Assembly: GCA_019188255.1 (NCBI GenBank)
Contig: JAETXT010000012.1
Location: 2,704,376-2,768,375 of the forward strand
Source: Verticillium longisporum
Lineage: Eukaryota; Ascomycota; Sordariomycetes; Glomerellales; Plectosphaerellaceae
Reading direction: 5' to 3'
DNA length: 64,000 bases
Part shown: one piece after another, positions 11,632-22,277 of the stretch
Layout: each line of letters opens with the position of its first letter
Position numbering within the stretch: position 1 is the first letter of the stretch
The notes under the pieces: generated by a model
Told to the model about the DNA's origin: nothing
What the model saw: only the letters and a program-made list of their open reading frames with translations
The model's database searches: none
Translations under genes and position numbers: made by a program

Positions 11632-12939
11632 TGTGATGAGTGTGGGAACGGTTGTGGTAAAGTTTCGAAGATTTGATATGTTGATGTGAAGATACAGGAT
11701 GAGCTGAGTTTGGTTGTTGAAGCTGGTTTCTTTGGTATGATGATTTGTTGAGTTTCATGAAGCGATCTAAAGAGAATTCTGATGCTTCTTTATACTCGTC
11801 AGATGGTGTCATTCCTCGATTTCACTCTTATCAAGTGGCCACAGCGCTACCGATGCTTTAACTTACTCGGGTCATGACTTCAGACCAACAACGAGGATTC
11901 TGCAAGAATTGCGCCGCATCGACAGATCGCCATGTCTCTCTCGTAAAAGCGGAAGCAAGCGCCGTCCTGGAATGAAATTGATGACGTCAATTAAACTGGG
12001 CGAAGCCTATTCTGTCTCTCAGGCTGAGGCGATTTCCATTCCAAAAGATCCTTTGTGCTTAGTTTAGAATCTCAAGGGTCACCATGTGAGGAGTTTTGAT
12101 GATCATAATAGCTATTTCTGTGAATTTTTGATCGCCACCGAGGCTAACTGCTTTAAAAGGAAACTCATGACAATAATGGATCAATATTGAGGTTGACCAT
12201 GATCCTTCTTCTTCTTGGCACATGGTGAAATATTCAGAGGGTCTAGTGCTTGTTGCGGGCTGGTGCAGCCCCATGAGATGTACTCGGGCCCGTCAAGACA
12301 AGTTTAGGGGTCGCGCCTATGCGACCAATGATTCTCAGCTTAGTCAACCTGAAGGAATCATCAACGTGGGGGTCTCGATGTATGCTGGGCTGACATGGTA
12401 AACAAATAGCTTCTGACGAATGAATTGTGTTTGTTTCCCATGTGTTGCATGAGGTTCGTCATGATACTCCGATCTCAACACCGCAAGAACATGCGAGTTT
12501 TCTGGAATGTACCAGTACTTCAATCATCACAAATAGAGTGGCGCCATGCATGCATGTGATCCCTTGTAAACAGCACCATCGCTTAGGAGGGTTATGACGG
12601 CTGAATGTGTTGTGATGCGCGAACAAAGAGAAGCTTTCGGATGGCCATTACCACATTGTGCATAGAACCCACAGCTACACCCAAAGGCCACCTGGACCTG
12701 AAAACATTCGCACCCATCTATTTGACCTTTTCTCAACACGAGGTGTAGCATCGCAGAATACAGGGTTATTGATCATACACTGCATTGAGATCACATGTTG
12801 ACGCTCATCTATGCAAGGTACGTTCGGACGAAGAAGTGGGATGGTCGTGTATTCGGAGTATGTTCTGGGATGTGTGAAAGAGCGGCCCTCGTGCATACAT
12901 TCCTGCAGGGCCATGATCCCGACCCTTGTTCGTAGGTAC
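11632..12939. other. intergenic
   Basis: No supported gene. It includes the upstream region of the small secreted protein gene. Short open frames lack domains or splice support. Confidence 0.5.
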
Positions 12940-13143
12940 CTAAGAACCATGTCGAATACCAAGTCCAATCGCGGTACCAAACACGACCCCGACTACCACG
13001 CCGACCGAAATTCCGATGGCTATACGTTTGCTGGGTGTGAGCATGGATCCAGACTGCGGGCCTTTGCCGTATTGCTGCCTTTCAGGGTCATTGGTTTCAG
13101 AGGAAGGTCTGTTGCTTGCAGAGCCCTGGTTATTGTGAGGCAT
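12940..13143 (-). CDS. possible small single-pass membrane protein
   Basis: 67-aa open frame from an ATG at 13143 with a polar, Gln/Ser/Asn-rich N-terminus (MPHNNQGSASNRPSSETNDPE) and one strong glycine-rich transmembrane segment near the end (IAIGISVGVVVGVVFGTAIGLGI). The biased composition and TM segment look protein-like, but no homologue is recognised. It could be the N-terminal exon of a longer spliced gene, since downstream donors exist. Confidence 0.35.
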   Translation of the reverse strand: MPHNNQGSASNRPSSETNDPERQQYGKGPQSGSMLTPSKRIAIGISVGVVVGVVFGTAIGLGIRHGS

Positions 13144-13180
13144 GATGTATGAGTGGTGGTGTGAAATTGTCAGGTGGCTC

Positions 13181-13326
13181 TGCGGAGCTACCAAGCAGGG
13201 GGGTCGGTCAGGGGGCTAAGGGTTACGAGAACGTGTATATAAGGAGCTGCGGAGGGCCCTCCAAGCTGCGGAGGGCCAGAATTCAGATGTATTCCGACCC
13301 CCAACCTATATTCTATTGCCTGCGGA
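13181..13326. repeat. dispersed non-coding repeat, copy B
   Basis: This is the second copy of the repeat at 7169-7289. It shares the block GGAGGGCCAGAATTCAGATG and the same flanking blocks. Copy B has an internal tandem duplication of AGCTGCGGAGGGCC that copy A lacks, and a clear TATATAAGG. It ends about 28 bp beyond the M15-like gene's stop codon. Confidence 0.65.
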
Positions 13327-13353
13327 CCTTGTGGAAGACCTCTTCACTCTGCT

Positions 13354-13858
13354 CTATATCAAGCACTGACAGAAAGTCACGTCCCAGTGGTTCCCCTCGT
13401 CCTAAATCCACGTCAGCACTCGAATCCCCAAGCAAGTTCATGCAACTCACCACATAAATATTCCCGGAACGGGCTTTGTACCGCCTCGCGCCATCAGCGC
13501 GGTTCGAGATCCTCGTGAACGTCCCCTTCACGTATCGGTTGAGGGCCGCGTTCTTGGCAAAGTCGAGCTTATGCCCCGTGCTGTGAGAGTACTTGCCCGT
13601 TGGGTGACCGACCTCGGTGCCGCTGGTGATGATAAGGCTGCACTTGCACGCCTTCTTCAGCGTGATGGCGCCAGCGACGGTTGTTGCCCAGATGCCGGAG
13701 AAGGATGGGTTGGACTTGGTCGTGCAGGCACCCGTAAAGCGCGAGAGGATGCCCGCGGCCTCGAAGCGCTGGCCGGCTTGGAATTGGGTGAGCTGTGTCT
13801 GGGCGCTGATGCACAGGGCCCAGAGGACGGCGGAGAGGAGGAGGAGCAGCTGCAGCAT
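13354..13858 (-). CDS. secreted M15-like peptidase (D-Ala-D-Ala carboxypeptidase fold)
   Basis: Two exons, 13858-13451 and 13401-13354 with a 49-bp intron, give 151 aa. The ATG at 13858 begins a signal peptide (MLQLLLLLSAVLWALCISAQ). The M15-like zinc-site pattern is present: YSHSTGHKLDFA (SxHxxGxxxD) near residue 84, and after splicing the C-terminal EGNHWDVTF (HW/HWD motif). Removing the intron is what creates the second motif, which supports the model. Bacterial and phage relatives cleave peptidoglycan cross-bridges. Fungi lack peptidoglycan, so a secreted fungal version could act on bacterial competitors, but this is inference. Cys pairs (CTTK, CKCS, CQC) suggest disulfides. A hAT-like element sits 31 bp upstream of the ATG. 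Confidence 0.65.
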
Positions 13859-13888
13859 GAGGCGCGTTACTCTCGCATCAATAGGGAT

Positions 13889-14426
13889 CAGCGCTGCCGT
13901 CAATTCAAACCTATCAATTCAAACAGTCAAACAACTAATTAAATCACTCTGATTTCACGATTTAAATAGTCAAATAGCCCTATACGGATTAATTAACTAT
14001 TTAAAACTTATTAAGCAGAATTCAGATTTCGGGCCTATATTAATCCGAGGGTATATCTTAGTAGTACCTAGCTTAGTAATATTTAGCTTAATAATATTTA
14101 GCTTAGTAATAATATCTAGCTTAGTAATAATATCTAGCTTAATAATAATATCCAGCTTAATAAGATATCTAGCTTAGTAAGGTATCTAGCTTAGTAAGAT
14201 ATCTAGCTTAGTAAGATATCTAGCTTATTAAGGCTTCTTCTTAGGTCTTAAAGTGCTTTAAAATCTTTAAAATCTCCTTAGAAAAATCTCATAGAACCTC
14301 TAATATTTAACTAAATACTATTAAATCTAATTAAATAATTTAATTAATTAAATCTATAGCTATAAATATATTAAATAGTTAAATACGACCCCGATATTTG
14401 AATTGATTGAAGTGACGGCAGCGCTG
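13889..14426. mobile_element. non-autonomous hAT-like element (MITE) with 8-bp TSD
   Basis: Terminal inverted repeats start CAGCGCTGCCGTCA at both ends, with ATCAATTCAAA conserved subterminally. The 538-bp element is flanked by a perfect 8-bp direct duplication ATAGGGAT (13881-13888 and 14427-14434), which is the hAT hallmark. No transposase is encoded. The interior is extremely AT-rich with a 15-18-bp tandem motif (ATCTAGCTTAGTAAG-like), consistent with RIP. Confidence 0.85.
14060..14235. repeat. AT-rich tandem motif inside the hAT-like element
   Basis: About ten degenerate copies of TAGCTTAGTAAKATATC occur head to tail. CpA and TpG are nearly absent. Confidence 0.75.
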
Positions 14427-14434
14427 ATAGGGAT

Positions 14435-15083
14435 TCAAAGGGCAAGCTGGTGAGAACTCACCTTCATGACTGGCGTTGTGCATAGATCTTGGATACTGCT
14501 TTTGAAAGATTTGTCGCCGCTGAATGCAACCTGAAGCAACGAGATGCACCTGTCGGTACCCAGGATTGAATGCGACGTTGTTGCAGCTCAGCCTTAGACG
14601 CAGAAAGATCAGTGCGACCTTTTGAGATAAATAGTCGCATACAAGCCGCCGGTGCGATGCTGACCCGAGTAGAGTGTTCGCATGGACGCAAATAGATGCT
14701 CGGTTGAGTAGGCCAATGATAGGTTGTATATCGCTGGCGACCAGGTTCACGATAGGTTTAGTCTAGAGCATTACAAGGGTTGTGCATCATACCCCGGACA
14801 GGTCACAGAATAAGGCCCAAAGGTCTGTCAACATGTGGAAAATAGGCGCCACGTCTGATTATTCAGCTATAAGGGGATGATAACTGGTTTGAATTCTTCC
14901 TGATATTAAATAGGGATGAAGTACGTTGTGGCATCAGGAAGACCCATCGTCGACATCCGCGTTCGGTCCCGAGTACCAACCTCTACTGCTAAAGTCTTTT
15001 TATCTTGTCCAGGCAGAGTCTCGAAACCCATTATCGCGTCCGACCTCAGAAGCAGAATACCTGGTCGTTCATATTCACCGATG
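14435..15083. other. intergenic between two hAT-like insertions
   Basis: No gene is supported. It is normal-composition DNA that was originally contiguous with the 5' flank of the M15-like gene before the 538-bp insertion. Confidence 0.45.
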
Positions 15084-15091
15084 CATCAGGC

Positions 15092-15552
15092 TAGGGTTAG
15101 GAATACCCAAATGGTCTCGTCTGGGTATTGTGGGGGAGTGGATATTTAGGCTTTCTGGGTTGCCCAGAAAGAACCCATGGGTTGAAATGGGTAGCCCAAA
15201 AAACCCATAGAAATTTCTAGGTTCCTTCTAGGTTACCTATATTAGCCTATAGGTTCTCTCTAGGTAGAAATAAATAGCCTATACCCGATTTTAGCCCTTA
15301 GGATATCGTACTAATAGGGCATTAAATAGGGTATAAGGTACTCTAATAGGTATATAATAATATTACTATATCGTAAGACCTAAAATAACCTAGACCCCGC
15401 TACCTATTTAGGTTTGGGTTATTTTCTGGGTAGTCCATTTTAGCCCAAAAACCCATTTAGGTAGTGGAGTATTGGGTTTTTAGGGCTTTAGGTTCTTACG
15501 CTAAGTTTCTGGGTGCCCAATGGGTCAGAATCTTTGGGTATTCCTAAGCCTA
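15092..15552. mobile_element. second hAT-like MITE, 8-bp TSD CATCAGGC
   Basis: This 461-bp element has terminal inverted repeats TAGGGTTAGGAATACCCAAA (left) and TAGGCTTAGGAATACCCAAA (right, reverse complement). It is bounded by the perfect 8-bp duplication CATCAGGC at 15084-15091 and 15553-15560. Its TIRs are unrelated to those of the element at 13889. No ORF. It keeps CA/TG dinucleotides near its ends, so it is less RIPed than the related copy at 17676. Confidence 0.85.
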
Positions 15553-16059
15553 CATCAGGCTCCTTAGATCTCACCTCCATAAGCGCTTTCTTCGCGGCGC
15601 TCACTGTGCCCTGAAGTCTAGACTGTACAATCTTAGTATCCTCCGCTGCTGCTGGTAGCCTCTCCTCTATGACCTCCTTCATTACGAACCCCATTCCATA
15701 TTATAATCCCTCCTCGACTTTATTAATGAGGTAGTGTAGCTTCAGTTCTTTGGATACCTCCTGGCAAACGCCTCGAGCTTCCTCCGTGATGAGACATTTT
15801 CCTCGCTATAGTTCCAGGAAATCAGGCAATTCTCCGACGTATCCCATAATATGTCAGCCAATGAGTCTAAACCAAGCTTCTTTTAGTAACATTCTTGGCC
15901 CGTCGTTCCGCACACCGCGCAGCTGGATCATATGCAGACGGATTATTGATGCCTTTGGTCAATGACCCTCTAAGTTCGAAATCAGGGAAGGTGAATGCGA
16001 TCAATCGGTGCAGCCGCTCAGTATTTCTCGCTGGTAAAAGTGTGCTGAGGGTTTGAGAA
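15553..16059 (-). pseudogene. possible degraded coding remnant split by the MITE
   Basis: On the minus strand a charged, helical-looking segment reads MKEVIEERLPAAAEDTKIVQ and onward for about 45 residues. Upstream, further protein-like segments are interrupted by stops and shifts. The frame runs up to the target-site duplication of the MITE. No family is recognised. It may be an old transposon ORF fragment. Confidence 0.25.
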
Positions 16060-17649
16060 TTATGCAAACCAAGGAGCTGGAACCTCGCCATCAACACAAA
16101 GCCACCATTGCATCGCCTCGGATTTACCGGAGGAATCCCGTAGATCCTGCTGCTTCCAGATTGACTCGATGAGGCTGCGCATGACGCGAACATTCCCAAC
16201 ATTTCGAATTTCGTCCATTCGCTCCAGGACTCTGAGGATTTGAACGCGTTCATGTTCTGTGCGTGCTTCGCAAGCGGTGATAAAAACTGGCCAGGGGCTC
16301 GTTGCCACCCGGACCGTTCTCAACGCTGCAAAAATCTGTTGTAAGTATGCAGCGCTTCGCATGTCGTCACCGGGGGCGGGAACGACGCGCTGGAGATACA
16401 GTAGAGCTGCTAAGCGATATAGTTCGGCAGTCGCCGATGCATCTTTAATTTGCACGGTTGAAGAGTTGGCCGCTTCATCGGGGCTGAGGCGCTGGGAGGC
16501 CATTCGCAGCCTCTCTTCCAAAGCCACTCGCTGTTGAGACTGCTCACCCGGATCGGAGTTTACGCTTGAGTCTGACAATGTCATGCGCATTTGATTCATG
16601 AATGAAATGCTACTGAAAACATCGGTGGAGCACCCGAATAGGCCGATGATCTTGATGCAAGTCAGCCAAGTTCAGGAGCGTTAGAATCAAACTAACCAAG
16701 TTTGAGGTGGGTTGTAAGTTGCTCGAGTAAGATAACATGCGCAAATCTCCCCGAATACCTCGGGAAGGTTGAGCGAAGCTGCTTAGAACGTCGTAGTAGA
16801 GTACCCAGTTCATGAGAAAATCGGACACCGGGCGCTGCTGTTGGTGCCATTGTAGGCTGCGCAAAATCTTCTTCGCGCCGTCGAGGTGCAAGTGAAACTG
16901 AGCTTCCTGCTCGTCAAAGACCTAAGCCCTGTTAACTGCGAATGCCCTTTTGATTTATCCAAATCCAGCTTACGCTGTACATGCACAGCATCATAGTAGT
17001 AGCTAGCTGTGCCTCTGCATCTGCATTCCAACCAAAGCTTGATGACGCTGTCAGTGACTCATGGAGACCCTTTATTGCACTTATCTTGTATTTCAGCGCG
17101 GAACCTGGTCCTTGGTGATGATATGCAGAGATGGCTAGCAAAGAGCTGCACAGAGCTGTTGCGGACCCATCTCGACAGGACAGTACCACCGGCATGATAT
17201 GATCATGAAATCCATTCCTCGCCCGAGTTGTTGAGCACATTGGGGCTATGATCTGCTCATCTGTAGCATGTGAGCTGGAGAACGAACACAGCTTGCCAGA
17301 GGATACAGACAATACGCCAAAAGCATGGCATCTTCGCCAACGATTTGTGAATGCAGCGACAGGGAATGCAGTGGCCCTGCAGATGTTCTCTCTATGAACT
17401 GGCGCCAAGTAAGGCGCTTTTCCTTCAGGCAAAAGTCCATCCAGGTGAAGTTCAAGAACCTGCAGTGATTGTCTTGAGGGTAATCATGGGGACTCGTGGC
17501 GTTGGCCACGCGGCATAAGATGAGTTCTCCACGCCTGGCACAAGGCTCGTCAGGCCAGACCAATCGAATTCCGTAGCCTGCACATGCTCTTTTTGTTCGA
17601 ACACAGTTGTTACAATGAGGAATTGTCCTGTCACAACCAATCTTACGGT
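16060..17649 (-). pseudogene. Zn2Cys6 fungal transcription factor, 5' end missing
   Basis: Four exons are readable: 17649-17311, 17260-16974, 16921-16697 and 16650-16060 (introns 46-52 bp), giving about 480 aa. The N-terminal exon opens in the middle of the zinc cluster: RKIGCDRTIPHCNNCVRTKRAC retains four cysteines, and the first two expected Cys (CxxC) are absent. The rest matches the fungal-specific regulator region, with LLAYYEQIIAPM, LCSSLLAISAYHH, MLCMYSVFDEQ (formed across a splice), and a C-terminal WWLCVDGEVPAP. The visible exon starts at a good acceptor (GTGCTAG), so exon 1 lay beyond the intron. RIPed repeat DNA begins only 26 bp further out. The gene therefore lost its start and half its DNA-binding domain, unless an in-frame exon exists across the repeats. 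Confidence 0.75.
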
Positions 17650-17675
17650 CTAGCACCAAAGTAAGTATTTGAGAC

Positions 17676-17880
17676 TAGGCTTAGGAATACTTAAAGATTT
17701 TGACCTATTAGGTACCTAGAGGCTTAGCGTAAAAACCCAAACCCGCCTAAAACCCATTACTCTATTACTTAAATAGGTTTTAGGCTTAAATAGATTACTT
17801 AAAAGAAAACCTAAACCTAAATAGGTAATAGGGCTTAGGTAATTATAGGTTATACGATATAGTAATATTAATATAGTTAT
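17676..17880. mobile_element. RIPed fragment of the TAGGCTTAGGAATAC hAT-like MITE
   Basis: About 200 bp align with the reverse complement of the MITE at 15092-15552: TIR TAGGCTTAGGAATAC, GCTTAGCGTAA, CCTAAACCTAAATAGGTA and TACGATATAGTAATATTA. Most CpA/TpG sites are changed to TpA. The other end, and a matching TTTGAGAC duplication, were not found, so the copy is truncated or disrupted by the retroelement that follows. Confidence 0.65.
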
Positions 17881-20800
17881 ACTTACCTAGAATTATAATT
17901 AGCTCCCTATATAGAACTAATAAACGATATAGAATAGGATAAATATATATAAGCTAGCGAAGAAGAATCTCTACTCGGATAGACCTAGCCCTATATACCT
18001 ATATAAGTATACGAAGTTAATAGCGCTAATAAGGACTATAACCCCCTAATATTATAGAACGAACTTATCTACTATAAGACTAAATTATAGAAAGCTAGTA
18101 CTTAAAAGCGAGAAAGTACTAAAGAAAATATATAACTTATAGTAAGAGATTACTTAATACTTTATTACGCTTACGAATAATACTATTAGTTATTCTAGCC
18201 CGAATACGTTTACGACGATTATAAATATTACTTTAAAGAAAAGGCTATATATTAATTTCTCCCGTATAATTATTAGATCGAGCTACGAGTAAAGGTAGAA
18301 TTCGAATAGGAAAATCGTAAATAGATCCTATATATAGATAAATATAATTAAGGTTAGCTTATATTCTAATTAAACCCCGCTTATTATAATAAATACTATT
18401 AAGATAACGCTAAATAGGAGGACTACGATAATAATATATATATAAAATACTATATCGCTAAAGCTAGAGATTAGAGACTCTATCGTATAAAGGACGTTAG
18501 GAAGCTACTCTTCCGCGTCTATTATAAGAGCGATAGGAGGAACGATAACTCGGACGGACTATCTATAATATAGCTACCTATTACGCTACTTTCTTCGGGA
18601 AAAGGTAAACGTTAATCGAATAGGGATAACGATCGATAAAGGAAATAAGAATAATCTACTCTATTAAACGAACCTATAATACGAATTACCTCTATATAAG
18701 AATAAATATAGGAGGACGATAAATAAGCGCGCTATTAGATAGTAGCGCTTAGGGTAACTATATAAGCCCCGAATATATTAATAAGAATAAGATTATATAG
18801 AAATATAAAGAGGAACCCAATTAATTTAATATAATAGAAGGATAAACGGTCTTATATAGAGGAGGGATCGTAAATATAGAGACTACGCCCCTCTAAATAT
18901 TTATCTCTTACTATTAAGGTTATATAACCTTTAATATTATTAATATAAAAGGAAAATAAATTATCCTAAATATCCTATAGCTTAGATAATAGAACCCTTA
19001 GATTAACTAGATAGTTAGCCGTATCTAGTAGAGTATATTAGCCCTTAAGGAAAGACCTACGAGTAATCTCTTAAACGACCTCTAATTAGCCCTTATAAAT
19101 AGGGATAACTTAAAGGAGATAACCCCGGAAGAGCTTATAATAGAATAATAAGAAAGATTATAGAACGTATTTAAGGAATACTAGAAATACGAAAAGATCT
19201 TTAAGGAAGAAGTCGATATAGTATTACTTAAGTATATATATTACGATTACGAAATCCTAATTAAGGAAAGGGAGAGCCCCCGATTTAATAAGATCTATAG
19301 CTTAAACCCTTAATAGATAGATATTCTCGATAAATACTTTAAAGAGAATCTTAGAAAAGGATATATCTAATTATCGATATCCTTAATAGGATACCCGATT
19401 CTCTTTATATTAAAGAAGAATAATAAGGAAAGACTATATATCGATTATAAATAGTTAAATAATATTACTATTAAGAATTATTACCTATGACCTCTAATAT
19501 TAGAATTTAAGGATATATTAATAGGAGCTAATTAGTTTATAGTACTCGACCTTAAAAGAGCATATAACCTAGTATATATAAAGGATAACGAAGAATAGAA
19601 AATGGCCTTTCGAATATAGAAGGGATACTACGAATATCTAATTATACTTTTCGGATTAATTAATACCCTAATAACCTTCTAGAATATAATTAACGATATA
19701 TTACGAGAATTCCTAGATATCTTCGTAGTAATCTACCTCGACGATATTCTAATCTTTTTAAAAACTAAGGAAGAATACGAAGAGTACGTTTACTAAGTCC
19801 TTTAACGACTATATAAACACGAGTTACTAGTAGAACCCGAGAAAGTAAAATTCTATATATAAGAAGTAGACTTCCTAGGATATATAATTATATTAGGAGA
19901 AATTCGAATAGAAAAATCTAAAATAATAGCTATTAGGGAATAGCTTACGCTAAAGAACGTTAAGGACGTTAGAGTATTCCTCGGTTTCATTAACTTCTAT
20001 TAACGATTCCTAAAAGGATATAGTAAGATCGTTAACCTATTAACGAACTTTATAATTAAAGATATCGAGTTTATATAGAACGAACCCTAAGAAAAAGCAT
20101 TTCGATAAATTATCGATAACGTCCTTAGCGAACTAGTCCTTAGGATAATTAACCCCGAGAAACTAATAGAAGTCGAAATAGACGCCTCTAACTTCGCAAT
20201 CGGAGGGCAACTTAGTTAACGAGACGAGTAAGGACGCCTATACCTAGTAGCATTCTTCTCGAAGAAATTATACGGCCTAGAACTTAACTACTAGATATAT
20301 AATAAAGAACTTATAGTAATTATCGAGGTATTTAAAGAATAGAGAATGTATTTCTCTAGAGTACGATACGAAGTTAAAGTCTATATAGATTATAAGAATC
20401 TCGTATACTTTATAACGAATAAAGACTTTAATAAACGATAGATTAGATAAGTAGAGTTCCTCTCAGAATTTAACTTTACTATTATCTATCGTAAAGGATC
20501 GGAAAATAGTAAAGTAGATATCCTAAATAGGCGCTCAGATTATAAATAAACTACGCCCCTAAATAATAACGTAATTCTCGTAAGCGATAAAGATAGGAAC
20601 TTAATCCTATACTATTATACTCTAGCGGTCACGACGCGGGTAATACCCGCTAAGTTACTAGAAGATACTACGGAGCTTATCCGATAAGTCTACGAGGCTA
20701 AGGCCTATAGATACTAAGGAGTCGCGAAAACCTTCGCTTAACTTAGAAAATACTATAACTTTAAAGGTACTAGATAGGACGTTATAGTAATAATCCGTAA

Positions 20801-22275
20801 CTATAACCTCTATAAGAAAAGTAAAGTAGAATAATATAGACCCTATAGAGAACTTAAGCTACTATTAGTACTAATAGTAGCCTAGGAGTTAGTCTTATTA
20901 GACTTTATTACTAGCCTACTACTATTAAAGGAACCCTTAACCGGGATCTCTTACGATAATATACTAATAATCGTCGACCGATTTACTAAGTACTCTTATT
21001 TTCTCTTATATAAAGTAATAGGAATAGTAGAAGACCTTACCTACGTATTCCTTAGAAATATCGTTAAATAATATAGATTATTAAAAGAATTAATATCGGA
21101 TAGAGATAAGCTCTTTATTAATAATTTCTAGAAATTACTTATCGCTTAACTTAGAGCTAAATATAAACTATCTACGGCTTTCTACCTATAGATAGACGGG
21201 TAAATAGGGAGAATAAACTAGACTTTAGAATAATACCTTCGGTACTATAATTATTAACTATTAATAAGATAATTAGGTTATATTATTATCTATCGTATAG
21301 TTTATATATAATAGCTTATTAAGCGAATTAATAAAGGAATTACTTTTCTATATTAATTATAATTATAATTTAATAGCCTATATAGAACGCTATAAAGTAC
21401 TAGATAACCTTAAAGCTATAAGTATTATGAATAATATTTATAAAATCTAGGAATAAATTAAGCTCGACCTCGAGCTCGTATATACTAGAATAATTATATA
21501 TATTAATAAAATAAAGATAAAGGGACTATCCTTATAGGAGGGAGATAGCGTCTACTTTATCCGCTAAAATATAAAAACTAAATAATTAAATAATAAACTA
21601 GATTTTAAGAAACTAGCACTATTTAAAATTCTTAAGAAACTCTCGGATACTAATTATTACCTCTTATTATTAGAGAATATAAAGATTTACCCCGTTTTTT
21701 ATATTATATTATTAGAGCTAGTACTATATAACGTACTACTCGAAATAAATATAGAAGTCGAAAATACTAATAAATATAAAATCGAAAGAATCCTCGATTA
21801 TAGAAAGATAAGTAAATAAGAAGAATACTTAATTAAATAGAAGAATTATAAATATAAAGAAAATATATAAGAATTAATTAAGAATTTAAATTATCTATAA
21901 TTATTCTAAGAATATTATTACTTAATATAGGATTAAGGTCGGAAAATTCCTCCCCGAAGCCTAACGAGGACTAATCTACGATACTACTAGTACCCTATTC
22001 CTAAAGGTCCTATACTACGTTAGCCTCCTAAGCCTCGAGGCTTAGGTTATCCCCGCTTAGAGGAAGGATACCGTCCTCCTTATTTAATTAACGAATCCTA
22101 TAAGTAAATAACTCTTCCCTACGAGCCTTCGCTACTTTCCGTATCTTACGAAGACGGGATAAACGACCTAAGGCTATCGCTAACTTCGTTTAGAGCACTT
22201 CTAATTCTATTTTAGTATCCTTAATCTTAGCTTTTCGCTTTTTCTATTTTATAAAAGCCTTTTCTACTAAACGAT
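17881..22275 (+). mobile_element. heavily RIPed Ty3/Gypsy (chromovirus) retrotransposon relic
   Basis: Reading through TAG/TAA codons on the plus strand reveals a Gypsy pol. Reverse transcriptase is at about 19590-19760, with AFRI, YEYLI, FGLIN and YLDDILIF at 19733-19757. An RNase H-like part lies near 20160-20420 (VAFFSKKLYGLELNY). The integrase core is near 20890-21180 (LDFIT, TGISYDN, IVDRFTKYSYF). A chromodomain-like end lies near 21740-21900 (YKIERILDYRK). Stops replace Gln and Trp codons everywhere, as RIP (CpA to TpA) predicts. CpG is retained while CpA/TpG are almost absent. LTRs were not identified. It is inactive. Confidence 0.8.
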
Positions 22276-22277
22276 TA

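Noticed and set aside
14060..14235. CRISPR-like spaced repeats
   Set aside because: The units are contiguous, degenerate and AT-rich within a RIPed transposon. There are no unique spacers, and the organism is a eukaryote.
14926..15210. Copia-like SEAEY motif in a short ORF
   Set aside because: Only one short motif, with no neighbouring RNase H residues. The ORF runs into the MITE and is most likely chance.
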